A DNA stretch of 64,000 bases from Oleiharenicola sp. (GTDB lineage Bacteria > Verrucomicrobiota > Verrucomicrobiia > Opitutales > Opitutaceae), in NCBI GenBank assembly GCA_025363455.1, contig JANYDW010000027.1, positions 1-64,000 on the forward strand. Reading direction: 5' to 3'. Below, in pieces: positions 33,018-43,114 of this stretch. Position 1 is the first letter of the stretch, and every line of letters begins with the position of its first letter. The position numbers and the translations under genes are program-made. The notes below the pieces were generated by a model. The model made no database searches and had not been told where the DNA came from. It worked only from the letters and a program-made list of their open reading frames with translations.

Positions 33018-35464
33018 GGATGATCGCGCAGTTCGGCCGGCAGCAATTGCCGTGCGAGTTCCCGTAGCCGGGGGTCACCAATCTCCAGACCGAAACCATG
33101 ACTCATCACCAGCAGCCGGTGCAGGGAGACGGTGGTCAGGGAACGGATTTGCATTTCCGTCACCCCGGCGAGGCAGCGCCGGGCCTGTTCGCGAGCCTGT
33201 TCGAAACGCCGGCCTTCCACCAGCGCGATGGCCAGGCTGACGCTGCGGTCCCAAGGCAGCGTCTGGTCGTCACCTCGGGCCATGGCGGTTTCAATGTCTT
33301 TGAGCGCACGCCCAAAGGCCGGTGCATCGCCCGCCGCTTGGGTGGCGAGCGCCCGGGCTACCGCAGCGCCCAGGTCGGACGGGAAGGAACTCTCGAGAGC
33401 GTAGGCCACCGCCCGCGCCTGGTCCGTCTGCTCCATCTCGGCGAAGTATTCGGCGAGGTGACTTAAAGCGGTCGCGTTGTCCTGAGGATCCACCACCTCG
33501 AAAATCGCGACAGACTGGTCTTCGAAGCCGGCTACTTTGGGCAGATGATAGGGCACCGGCCGCAGCCACCGCGGCGGCAACCAGCGGTGCAGCGAGGCCA
33601 TCAGTGAATGCTCAATCTGGTCGGTTCCGAGGCGGGCATATTCGTCGAGGAAGTTGTCCCAGGAAGGCACAATGATGTAATTAATCCTGCGGGCGCGGGC
33701 GACGGCGCGGGCCTCGTCGGGCGAGCTCGCTCCCGCGATCCGCATCGAGGCGTAGAAACCCTCCTTGTTTTCCCAATAAGGCGTGCCGAGCGCCGTCAAG
33801 CCGCCGTGAAAATAGATCGAGGTGGCCAGATTGGGCGGGGCCAGCACGTTCGCCCCGCCGGGTCCCGCCTGCCGCGAGAGCCAATGCGCCAGATCGCGTT
33901 CGATCAGGGCCGCGACGTCGTTATCCGAAACGGCATCACGCCGGCTGGCCGAGACCTTTTCGGTCAGCAGAATGGCGCCGGGTGCCAGCAGGACCAGTAA
34001 TCCGACGAAGCCCGCCCAGCGTCGGGCGGCGGAACCAGTCTTCCCGCTCGCGGTGGCGAGCACGACGAGCAACACCAGCCACCCGGCGTCAACGGCGTTC
34101 CACCAACGAAGTTGAAAACAGGCGAAGCCCAGTGCGACCAGCACCGGACCAAGCCCAAGTGCGTACATGGCGCGAGTCCGGATGTCGGTGCTGCTTCTCA
34201 AGCTCAGCCAGAGGGCGACCGGCAGCAGCAAGAGCGGAAGGAAAGTCGCCCAGAGAGGCAGACTGAGGTCGTCGTGAACAACCCAGGACCAAAGATTTTG
34301 TCCCACCGGACTGCCTGACAGATCTGAGAGCCGAACGGCGGCAGGATCCGCCATGAACAGGTTGCGGTTACCCGTGAGAATCAAGGCGGTCGGCACCGCG
34401 GCGATGGCCAATAGGGCCGGCACCATCGTGGACAGGGTACGGCGACGCCACGGCGAGATTCCTTCCTGCCACCAGCTCGTGAAACGCCCGAGCAATTCAC
34501 CGGCGCCCAGCCACGCGAGGCCATACAAGGGATGGACGTTGCGCACCTGCTGGCTGTCCCAATAACCCGGATAATATTCCAGGACGTGGGCGACGAGACA
34601 GGTCAGTGCGCCAGCCAGCGACCAAAGCCGCCACGGCAGCGGTGCTGGCCCCGTAATGCCTGGCTTGGTGGTCCGCCGGGTTGACCACGCGAAAAACAGA
34701 CCGCCGAGGGCAAGGCCGGCAAGGGTTGGGGTTGTGCGGGGAACATCCACCCACAGGCCGATGCCACCCGCGACGCCGCCGGCGAAAAACCATGGGGCTG
34801 CCGTCGAGTCGGTTGGCGGGTTGTTTGTCGGCTGAGACGGAATCAGGCCGGCGATGGGAAGCAATATGCTCCAGATTGTGCAGACCAGCACCAGGCTATT
34901 GTCGTCGGGCTGGCCCGGCAAGAATGCACCACCCAAGGGGAACAGCGTCACCAGCGCCAGCGAAAGCAAACCGGCCGCCGGGGCGCCGAAGCGCCAAGCC
35001 GTGAAAGCCGCCGTCGCCAGCAAAAGCAGGGCCTGCATCCAAGGGCCGGCATAACGTGCGGTATATTCTACCGCCAACCCGGGTGAGCGGCCGGAAACCC
35101 AATGATCGATGATGGCCACCAGCCCGAGCCACCAGCGATAGGGAGAGGGGGTCAGCACCGCGCGACCCGTCGGGGCGTTGTCATAGTCGACATGCCGCAC
35201 GCGCCATTCGCGCCGGGCCAGCATCTGCTGGGTTTGGGCGAGCCATTGATAGCTGTCGCTGTTGTGTTCCGGGACGATGAATTGGCGCAATCCGGCGGCA
35301 TAGCCCGTGGGCGACGCCGGATCGGCCACCGCCTCGGTCTCAACGAGATTTGTGATGTGATTGATTCGTTCGACGCGGGCGGCGGTCAGCCAGCACAGGA
35401 AGCCCACCGCGGCCAGCGGGGCAATGATCCAAAGAAATGGGGTGAGCCGGGTGAAGGGACGCAT
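33014..35464 (-). CDS. Polytopic membrane protein with STT3/GT-C-like features
   Basis: An 816-residue protein. About twelve or more hydrophobic segments occupy residues 1-500, and a soluble C-terminal region of about 300 residues follows. After helix 1 there is an acidic motif (EHNSDSYQWL and HVDYDNAPTG), and a second acidic loop reads GGAFLPGQPDDNSL. This spacing resembles GT-C oligosaccharyltransferases such as STT3/PglB, but I see no clear WWDYG motif, so the assignment is tentative. The last part (about 700-800) is TPR-like. I used the ATG at 35464; a TTG further upstream is unlikely. It is first of three coupled genes and divergent from the 1,221-residue ASPIC gene, with 108 bases between. 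Confidence 0.68.
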   Translation of the reverse strand: MRPFTRLTPFLWIIAPLAAVGFLCWLTAARVERINHITNLVETEAVADPASPTGYAAGLRQFIVPEHNSDSYQWLAQTQQMLARREWRVRHVDYDNAPTGRAVLTPSPYRWWLGLVAIIDHWVSGRSPGLAVEYTARYAGPWMQALLLLATAAFTAWRFGAPAAGLLSLALVTLFPLGGAFLPGQPDDNSLVLVCTIWSILLPIAGLIPSQPTNNPPTDSTAAPWFFAGGVAGGIGLWVDVPRTTPTLAGLALGGLFFAWSTRRTTKPGITGPAPLPWRLWSLAGALTCLVAHVLEYYPGYWDSQQVRNVHPLYGLAWLGAGELLGRFTSWWQEGISPWRRRTLSTMVPALLAIAAVPTALILTGNRNLFMADPAAVRLSDLSGSPVGQNLWSWVVHDDLSLPLWATFLPLLLLPVALWLSLRSSTDIRTRAMYALGLGPVLVALGFACFQLRWWNAVDAGWLVLLVVLATASGKTGSAARRWAGFVGLLVLLAPGAILLTEKVSASRRDAVSDNDVAALIERDLAHWLSRQAGPGGANVLAPPNLATSIYFHGGLTALGTPYWENKEGFYASMRIAGASSPDEARAVARARRINYIIVPSWDNFLDEYARLGTDQIEHSLMASLHRWLPPRWLRPVPYHLPKVAGFEDQSVAIFEVVDPQDNATALSHLAEYFAEMEQTDQARAVAYALESSFPSDLGAAVARALATQAAGDAPAFGRALKDIETAMARGDDQTLPWDRSVSLAIALVEGRRFEQAREQARRCLAGVTEMQIRSLTTVSLHRLLVMSHGFGLEIGDPRLRELARQLLPAELRDHP

Positions 35465-35572
35465 TCGAACGAAAATAGCTAAAGTCCAACACTGCAATTT
35501 CTCGCCAGACTAGGCAAGAGCGTTGGCATCCTTGACTCGGCGGCGGCCAGCCGGTGCAATTTATAAGCTCGG

Positions 35573-38500
35573 ATGTTTACCCTATCGAACCACGAAAGAA
35601 CTTTGGTATGGATTTGCCCGGTCCCGCGATGGCTCTGGCTGGGACTTTGCCTCTGGACCGCGGCGTCGGCTGGGGAGAAAACCACGGCCAGCGGCTTGGT
35701 GGAGTCGCCACTGGCGCCGCATTCGGGTCTCCGCGGGGCGACGATGTTCACCCTGCTCCGGCCCGACCAAACGGGCATCGTCACCGACAACCGTTATGAC
35801 GACCCCAAGATGTGGGGCGAGCATTACCAGGAACTCGCCTTGGGGGGAATGGGCACGGGGGTGGCCATCGGCGATTATGACAATGACGGGCGGCCGGACA
35901 TTTTCGTGGTGAGCAAGACCGGCAGTCCGTGCCGGCTGTTTCGCAATCTGGGCAACTGGAAGTTTGAGGATGTGACAGAAAAGGCCGGCCTGACCGGCGA
36001 GACCGGCATGCTCGAAAAAGGCTTGGGCTGGCTCAAACGTGCGAGTGGCCAGGAAGTCCAGGCCAAGGACGATATGGAGGCTTGGCGGCAGGGCGCGGTG
36101 TTTGTGGACGTGAACAACGACGGCTGGCTGGATATCTTCGTCTGCCGGTTCAACGCGCCCAATCTCCTCTACATCAACCAGGGCGACGGCACCTTCAAAG
36201 AAGAGGCGACGGCGCGGGGGCTGGGGGTGGCGGATGCGTGCGGGGTGGGGGCGTTTTGCGACTACGACCGGGACGGCTGGCTGGACGTGTATATCACGAC
36301 CAACATGCTGGACGCGAGCCGGCACCCGAACGGACAGCGCGGGTATTTGTTTCACAACAACGGCAAGGGCACTTTCACGAACGTGACGGAGCACGCCGGC
36401 ATCTATGGCGAATCGCTGTCGCACTCGGCGACGTGGTGGGACTACGACGGGGACGGCTGGCCCGACCTCTATGTGGCCAATGACTTTTCCGGCACCGACC
36501 GTCTCTACCACAACAACCGCGACGGCACGTTCAAGGACGTCATCGGGCAGGTGGTTCCGCACATTCCCTACTCCTCGATGGGCGCGGATTTCGGCGACAT
36601 CAACAACGACGGCCGGCCCGATCTGCTCGTGGCGGACATGGCCGCGACCACCCACGAGAAAGACCATCGCGGCATGGCGGATTCGCGCACCCTCAATGCC
36701 TCGGAGACGGGCGTCACGCAGTATTCCCACAACGCCCTGTTTCTCAACACGGGCACCGGGCGCTGCCTGGAAGCTTCGCACCTTGCCGGGCTGGCGGCAA
36801 CGGACTGGACCTGGTCGGTGCGTTTCGAGGACCTCGATAACGACGGCCGGCTCGATCTCTTCGTGACCAACGGCATGAACCGCGAGTATCAGAACACGGA
36901 CCTCCGTGATCGCATCATCCTGGCCGAGAGTGCCACGGAGCGGATGCGGCAGATGAAATCGAGTTTGCCTCTGGCGGAAATCCATCTGGCTTACCGCAAC
37001 CTGGGTGATTTGCGCTTCGAGGAAACCGGCGCGGCCTGGGGACTGAACCAGCGGGGAGTGAGCTTCGGGGCGGCTTTCGGCGACCTTGATGGCGACGGGG
37101 ACCTGGATCTGGTCTACGCAAATTATGAAAACGGACCCAGCGTGTTGCGCAACGACAGCGATACCGGCCACCGCCTCATCGTGGCGTTGCGTGGGACCCG
37201 TTCCAACCGGTTTGGCGTCGGGGCCACTGTTCGGATCGAGTCTGCGTCGGGTGCGCAGGTGCGCACGTTGATGGTGGCGCGCGGCTACCTTTCCAGCAGC
37301 GAGCCGATTCTCCACTTCGGACTCGGCAACGACAGCGTGATTGAACGGTTAACGGTGAGCTGGCCGAGCGGTCTAACCCAGACCTTCTCAAGCGTGGCCG
37401 TCGATCGAAAGCTTACAATCACGGAACCGGACGCCCCCCCGGCCGTGAAACCGCCGCCACCGGCGTCCGCGGGACAATTCACCGAGGTGAGCCAGGCCGT
37501 GGGTTTTTCCCTCACCGTCCGCGAGAACTCCCGGCAGGAAGCCAGCCCCCAACCTTTGCTCCCGGTGAGCTTTCGCAGCCGCACGCCAGCTCTGGCGGTG
37601 GGTGATATCAACGGGGACGGGCGCGACGATGCGTTTCTGGGCGACACCTCGGCCGACTCGGCCCGGCTGCTGGTGGGGGCTGATGGCCGTTTCACCCCGG
37701 CAGACTCTTCTGTTTTTACCACCCCCACCGTGCTGGAAGGCGGTCCGGTTTTGCTCTTCGATGCCGATGGCGACGGGGCCAATGACCTGCTCGACACCCG
37801 CGGTGGCACCGGATTGCTGGCCGGCGCCGGCGAATATCAGCCCCAGCTTTTCCTCAACGACGGCCATGGCAGTTTCCGTGGTGCTCCCGCTGCCCTGCCG
37901 GCTCTGCCGATCAGCGTAGGAGCAGTGGCGGCCGTCGACTTTGATCGCGACGGGCGGCTCGACCTCTTTGTCGGGGGTCGCGTGCTGCCGGGGCAATATC
38001 CGCTGCCGCCGCGCAGCGCGCTGCTGGTCAACCGCGGCGGCCGTTTTGAGGACGTGACCGAGGCGGTCGCGCCCGGCCTGCGGGAAGTCGGGATGGTCAG
38101 CTCCGCCGTGTGGAGTGACGTCGACGGGGACGGCTGGCCCGACCTGCTCCTTGCTTTGGAATGGGGTACGATAAAATACTTCCACAACGAGCAGGGCCGG
38201 AGCTTCACCGACCAGAGCGAATCAGCCGGCTTTGCCGCCGCCGGCATCGGTTGGTGGACCGCCCTGGCGAGCGCGGATTTCAACGGTGACGGTCGGCCCG
38301 ATTTCGTCGCCGGCAATGTGGGCCTCAACACGCAGTATCACGCCACGCCGGAGCATCCCGCCTTGCTCTACTACGGCCGCTTTGCCCCTGGCCGGCCGCC
38401 CCAGCTGATCGAGGCCTACTACGAGGGCGACAAGGTGTTTCCGTGGCGCACACGGAAAGACCTGGGCGCCCAGATCCCATCAATCCTGCAACGCTATCCG

Positions 38501-39238
38501 CGCAACGACGCCTACGCCCGCGCTACGCTGGACGACATCATCGGCGCCGACAAGCTGGCCTCCGCCCGCCGATTCGCCGCCACCGAGTTCCGCAGCGGGG
38601 TTTTCCTCAGTCAGGCCGACGGCACGTATCGCTTTGAGCCTCTGCCCCGCATCGCCCAGGTCGCCCCGTTCCAAGGCCTCGTGGCCGGTGACTTTGACGG
38701 CGATGGTCACGCTGATATCTACACGGTGCAGAATTCCTACGCGCCGATTCCGCTCGTCGGCCGTTTCGACGGTGGCTTGAGCCAGCTGCTGCGCGGCGAC
38801 GGCCACGGCCATTTCACGGCGGTCTCCCCGCTGGAAAGCGGGTTGGAGGTGCCGGGGGACGCGAAGGCCCTGGCCGTGCTCGATCTGGACGGCGACGGGT
38901 GGCCGGACTTCCTCGTTACCCGTAACAATGCCACCACGCTGGCATGGCGGAACACCGGGGTAAACGGCCGGCATTCAGTCGGGGTGCGCCTGCACGGTCC
39001 CGCCGGCAATGCTGCCGCCATTGGCGCCCGCCTTTCCCTGGAACTCGCCGACGGCTCGACTCAGACGGCAGAAGTCGCCGCGGGGGGCGGCTACAACTCC
39101 CAATCCGCAGCGGAGGTCTTTTTCGGGTTGCCGGCCGGGAACCCCCTGCACGGCCTGACTGTTCGCTGGCCCGACGGTATCATCACCCGACATGACTTGC
39201 CGCCCCAAGGCGGTGCGATCACCCTGACTCACCCATGA
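35573..39238 (+). CDS. Giant secreted FG-GAP/VCBS protein with two ASPIC/UnbV domains
   Basis: A 1,221-residue exported protein of the CRTAC1-like type. A signal peptide is present (PRWLWLGLCLWTAASAGE). A first VCBS propeller occupies about residues 80-530 with many calcium loops (DYDNDGRPDIFV, DVNNDGWLDIFV, DYDRDGWLDVYI). The first ASPIC/UnbV domain is at about 545-615 (NRFGVGATVRIESASGAQVR and LTVSWPSG). A second propeller covers about 640-1120, and a second ASPIC-like domain ends the protein (AAIGARLSLELADGSTQT, VRWPDG). It is a paralogue of the 1,079-residue protein at 44353-47592. Its stop overlapped the next gene by ATGA before an IS element landed there. It is presumably extracellular or surface-bound; function unknown. 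Confidence 0.87.
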   Translation: MFTLSNHERTLVWICPVPRWLWLGLCLWTAASAGEKTTASGLVESPLAPHSGLRGATMFTLLRPDQTGIVTDNRYDDPKMWGEHYQELALGGMGTGVAIGDYDNDGRPDIFVVSKTGSPCRLFRNLGNWKFEDVTEKAGLTGETGMLEKGLGWLKRASGQEVQAKDDMEAWRQGAVFVDVNNDGWLDIFVCRFNAPNLLYINQGDGTFKEEATARGLGVADACGVGAFCDYDRDGWLDVYITTNMLDASRHPNGQRGYLFHNNGKGTFTNVTEHAGIYGESLSHSATWWDYDGDGWPDLYVANDFSGTDRLYHNNRDGTFKDVIGQVVPHIPYSSMGADFGDINNDGRPDLLVADMAATTHEKDHRGMADSRTLNASETGVTQYSHNALFLNTGTGRCLEASHLAGLAATDWTWSVRFEDLDNDGRLDLFVTNGMNREYQNTDLRDRIILAESATERMRQMKSSLPLAEIHLAYRNLGDLRFEETGAAWGLNQRGVSFGAAFGDLDGDGDLDLVYANYENGPSVLRNDSDTGHRLIVALRGTRSNRFGVGATVRIESASGAQVRTLMVARGYLSSSEPILHFGLGNDSVIERLTVSWPSGLTQTFSSVAVDRKLTITEPDAPPAVKPPPPASAGQFTEVSQAVGFSLTVRENSRQEASPQPLLPVSFRSRTPALAVGDINGDGRDDAFLGDTSADSARLLVGADGRFTPADSSVFTTPTVLEGGPVLLFDADGDGANDLLDTRGGTGLLAGAGEYQPQLFLNDGHGSFRGAPAALPALPISVGAVAAVDFDRDGRLDLFVGGRVLPGQYPLPPRSALLVNRGGRFEDVTEAVAPGLREVGMVSSAVWSDVDGDGWPDLLLALEWGTIKYFHNEQGRSFTDQSESAGFAAAGIGWWTALASADFNGDGRPDFVAGNVGLNTQYHATPEHPALLYYGRFAPGRPPQLIEAYYEGDKVFPWRTRKDLGAQIPSILQRYPRNDAYARATLDDIIGADKLASARRFAATEFRSGVFLSQADGTYRFEPLPRIAQVAPFQGLVAGDFDGDGHADIYTVQNSYAPIPLVGRFDGGLSQLLRGDGHGHFTAVSPLESGLEVPGDAKALAVLDLDGDGWPDFLVTRNNATTLAWRNTGVNGRHSVGVRLHGPAGNAAAIGARLSLELADGSTQTAEVAAGGGYNSQSAAEVFFGLPAGNPLHGLTVRWPDGIITRHDLPPQGGAITLTHP

Positions 39239-39240
39239 AT

Positions 39241-40566
39241 GGTATGATCCGGGGACATAGGTAACACTTTGTCCGGGGACATGGGTTACACTTTCAGGCT
39301 ATGGCCTGGAACCAAGTAACCCTCATGGAACAGAAGCATCGCTTCGTCAGTCTCGCGGCCACTGGCCGCTTCACGTTTACGGAGTTGTGCGCGGATTTCC
39401 ACGTCAGCCGGAAGACCGGCCACAAGTGGGTCGTCCGTTACCGTAAGGAAGGCGCGGCGGGTTTGCGCGAGCGCAGCCGCCGGCCGCACGGCTGCGCGCA
39501 CCAGACCGCCGCCCGGATCGAGCAACTCATCCTGCGGGAACGCCGCAAGCACCGGACCTGGGGACCGAAGAAGCTGCGGCGGCTGTTGCGCCGCGACCAC
39601 CGCATCCGGCAGCCGCCGGCTTGCAGCACCATCGCCGGGATCCTGCGCCGGAGTGGCTTGAGTCAGCGACCTCGGCGCAAGCCGGGTCTCTACGAGGTTT
39701 CCCGCCATGCGCTCACCGTCCCGACGCATCCCAACCACGTTTGGACGGTGGACTTCAAGGGCTGGTTCACCTTGGGCAATGGCCAGCGCTGCGATCCGCT
39801 CACGGTCTGCGATCTGTTCAGCCGTTACTATCTGGCCTGCCGGGCCCGACCCAACCAGCAGTTTGCCGGCACCCTGCGGGCTTTCCACAAGCTCATGCGC
39901 CGGCACGGTTTGCCCGAGATCATCCGGGTGGACAACGGCACGCCCTTCGCCTCCCTGGCCTTGGGCCGGCTCTCGCAACTGAGCGCGTGGTGGATCAACC
40001 AAGGTATCATCGTCGAGTTCATCCAGCCGGCTTCGCCGCAACAAAATGGCTCCCACGAGCGCGGCCACCGCGACCTGAAGGCCGAAGCCACGCAACCGCC
40101 TTCACCAACCATGGCCGCCCAACAACGGCGCTTTGATCGCGGCAACACCTGCGCAACCATGTCCGACCGCATGAGGCGTTGGGGATGCTCTGTCCGGCCC
40201 AAATCTACCGCCGCAGTCCCCGGCGCTTGCGCGACAACGACACTGCCGTGCGTTACCCGAAGGACTGGCTGGTGCGCCGGGTTTCCGCCAGCGGCCACCT
40301 CTGGTATGACGGGCACAACTACCACCTGGGCGAAGTTTTCGCGCACTGTCGCGTCGGATTGAGCATGGCAGCCACGGGCCGCACCGAGCTCTACTTCGCC
40401 AATCGCCACCTCGGTCACCTCGTCCTCGATCCGGCGGAGCGATTCCGGCCTCCGGCCTACATCGCTCCGCCGGATCGGAAATCCCTCGCCAAATCCCACC
40501 TCAAAACTAAACCAAAAGTGTAACCTATGTCCTTGGACAAAGTGTAACCCATGTCCGGATCATTCC
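39241..40566 (+). mobile_element. IS481-type insertion sequence
   Basis: An element of about 1.33 kb with related termini. The left end starts GGTATGATCCGGGGACATAG and the right end, read inverted, starts GGAATGATCCGGACATGGGT. Each end carries two tandem copies of a GGACATRGGTWACACTTT-like unit, probably transposase binding sites. AAT at 39238-39240 and AAT at 40567-40569 flank the element and may be a 3-bp target duplication. Removing the element and one AAT restores an open reading frame across the junction (see the disrupted gene at 40567-42920). One transposase gene lies inside, and it is frameshifted. Confidence 0.88.
39301..40523 (+). pseudogene. IS481-family transposase, frameshifted
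   Basis: A DDE transposase with an N-terminal HTH (FTELCADFHVSRKTGHKWV) and an integrase core. All three catalytic acidic residues are visible: WTVDFKGWF, IRVDNGTPF and the Glu in NGSHERGHRDLK. Near 40143, after AQQRRFDRG, the frame is lost. The expected continuation HLRNHVRPHEALGMLCPAQI is in another frame and runs to the stop at 40523. A single missing base explains this. I know of no programmed frameshift in this family, so the copy is probably inactive, unless the base is a sequencing error. Confidence 0.82.
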
Positions 40567-42920
40567 AATCGTAATCGCTACGCCAAAGAAGGCGCCGGCT
40601 GTCGCCGCATCATATTCCTGCTTGGACTCGGGCTGTGGGCCATGGCCCCACTTTGGGCGGGCGAGGCCAAGCCATCGCCGAAATTACCGGCCGAGGTTTG
40701 CGATCCCAATGCGCCGTTGAAACCGCAACCCGAAAGCACCAAGCGGATGATCACCCGGCTGGCCGGCATCTCGCGCGAGGTCGATCCGATCATGGTGCCC
40801 TATTTCGCCGGGAAGGCGGCGGATCTGGTGCGCAAGAAATTCCCCGAGGCAAAAAATCCGGGTGAAAGAGCGACGCTGCAATGGCGTTATGCCACCGCAC
40901 TCCTGAACGACGGGCGTTCAGAGGAGGCTTTGCAGGCCATCGATGAGATGGATCGCATGCTGGCCGATAACGGCCTGTCACCGAAGCCCGACGATGTGGC
41001 GAAGATCAAGCTCCTGCGGGCCATCTGCTGGCTGCGGATGGGCGAACAGCAAAACTGCCTGAGCAATCACAACGCCGATTCGTGCCTGCTGCCGATCCGC
41101 GGCGGCGGCGTGCACCAACAGACCCGTGGCTCGCGCGGGGCGATCAAGGTTTTGCAGGAGCTGATCGATACCGCTCCCACTCCCTATGCGATCTGGTTGC
41201 TCAACATCGCCTACATGACCCTGGGTGAGTACCCCGACCAGATGCCGGAGCAATGGCGGATTCCGCCTGAGGTCTTCAACTCCGATTACGATATCAAGCG
41301 TTTCCCCGACGTCGCCGGCCAGCTTGGCCTCGACGTTGACGACCAATCCGGCGGGGTCGTCATGGATGATTTCGACAACGACGGCCTGTTGGACCTGATG
41401 GTGTCGGCCTCGGGGCTAGACAGCCAGTTGCGCTATTTCCACAACAACGGCGACGGCACGTTTTCCGAACGGACCGAGGCGGCGGGGCTCAAGGGCCTGA
41501 CCGGCGGCCTGAACCTGATCCAGGCGACTACAACAACGACGGCTTGGTCGACGTGCTGGTGTTGCGCGGCGGATGGTTGGGCAAGGACGGCCGGTATCCC
41601 AGTTCGTTGCTGCGGAACAATGGCGACGGCACCTTCACTGATGTGACCGAGGAGGCGGGTCTGCTGTTCTATCATTCCACCCAGACCGCGGTGTGGTTCG
41701 ACTACAACGGCGATGGCCTGATCGATCTGTTCATCGGCGCCGAGACGCAGTCGCCGGACGGCCCGAAGGATCCATGCATGCTCTACCGCAACAACGGTGA
41801 CGGTACCTTCACCGAGTGCGCGGCGGAGAACGGCGTGGCCATCACCGCCTGGGTCAAGGCGGTGGTGACTGGAGATTTCAACAACGACGGCCGGCCCGAC
41901 CTCTATCTCTCTGTCTTTGGCGGGGCCAATATCCTGCTGCGCAACGACGGGCCCGCCGGGGCCGACAAAACACCGAAGGCCGCGTGGCACTTCACCGATG
42001 TTGCAAAGGCCGCCGGCGTCACCGAACCCATCAAGAGTTTCCCGTGCTGGTTCTGGGATTTCGACAATGACGGCTGGCCCGACATTTTTGTCTGCGGCTA
42101 CTCCATCACCAACGCGGGGGACATCCTCGCCGACTACCTGGGCTCGGCGCCGCCCACGGCCGAACGGCCGCGGCTCTATCACAACAACCATGACGGCACG
42201 TTCACCAACGTCGCCCAATCGGCCGGACTCGACAAGGTGCTCGAGGGGATGGGCGCCAATTTTGGCGACCTCGACAACGACGGCTGGCTCGACTTCTACG
42301 TCGGCACCGGGGACCCGCTGCTTGGCACCCTGATTCCGAACCGGATGTTCCGCAACGACGGCGGACATTCATTCCAAGACGTGACGACCTCCGGGGGATT
42401 CGGCCAGTTACAGAAGGGACATGGCATCGCTTTCGGCGACCTGAATAACGATGGCCAACAGGACGTCTATTCCGTGGTCGGCGGCGCCCTGATCGGCGAT
42501 CATTACCCCAATCAGCTTTTCGCCAACCCCGGCCACGACAACCACTGGCTCAAGTTGAAGCTGGAGGGGGTAAAGTCGAACCGTTCCGCCCTCGGCGCGC
42601 GCATCAAGACGGTGGTCCGCACGGCCGCCGGTGAGCGCGAAATTTATCGCGTCGTGGACAGCGGCGGCAGCTTCGGCAGCTCCCCGTTGCGGCAGGAAAT
42701 CGGGCTGGGGCAGGCCGCGGCCGTGGTGCGGGTGGAAATCCAGTGGACGACGGGCGTGACCCAGACGATCCGCGGGCTTGCCCTCGACCATTGCTATACA
42801 ATCCGTGAAGACGATGACCAGCCGCGTGAAACCGTGCTGCGAAGTTTCTCCTGGCCCGGACCTTCCAGCCTGCCGATGTCTCACCACCACATGTCCGGAA
42901 GTGCAGATAGCTCGAAATGA
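40567..42920 (+). pseudogene. TPR plus FG-GAP/ASPIC protein gene, disrupted by IS and frameshift
   Basis: Remnant of a gene for an exported protein of about 785 residues. Its first two codons (ATG AAT) remain at 39235-39240, overlapping the stop of the upstream gene. The rest resumes at 40570 with an arginine-rich start and a signal-peptide core IIFLLGLGLWAMAPLWA. A helical, TPR-like region follows (about 40640-41270), then VCBS repeats (DDFDNDGLLDLMV, DYNNDGLVDVLV) and a C-terminal ASPIC/UnbV domain. At 41524-41526 one base is missing, so the frame shifts between GGLNLIQA and DYNNDG. An internal ATG at 40642 could start a product without a signal peptide, and the frameshift would truncate it. 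Confidence 0.85.
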
Positions 42921-42990
42921 CCGGCCGATGTCGGCTGGCACTTGGGCGTCCGCCAGCATCTAAGCCTGGGGGAAGATCGAATAGGTAAAA

Positions 42991-43034
42991 ATGACGGTGG
43001 TATCGCCACCATCATTGCCGGATCGATTTTTTAT
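42991..43034 (+). terminator. Possible terminator hairpin after the disrupted ASPIC gene
   Basis: ATGACGGTGG and CCACCATCAT (42991-43000 and 43005-43014 with neighbours) pair at 9 of 10 positions around a short loop. A run of six T residues follows about 13 bases later. The distance from stem to T-run makes this only a weak candidate. Confidence 0.35.
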
Positions 43035-43114
43035 GGTAAAATGCAAGAACCCGAAGGGCTGTGGATTGTCGCGGTGTTATGACCTTGGACCCAATCACGA
43101 ATCAGTTTCTAACC

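Noticed and set aside
35465..35572. Sigma-70 promoter with TTGACT and TATAAG in the divergent gap
   Set aside because: The spacing between the two hexamers is about 24 bases, too long for a normal promoter.
35582..37315. Minus-strand open frame of 577 codons
   Set aside because: It lies antisense to the 1,221-residue propeller gene. Its Val/His/Arg-rich composition is the usual mirror of GC-rich Asp/Gly repeat coding.
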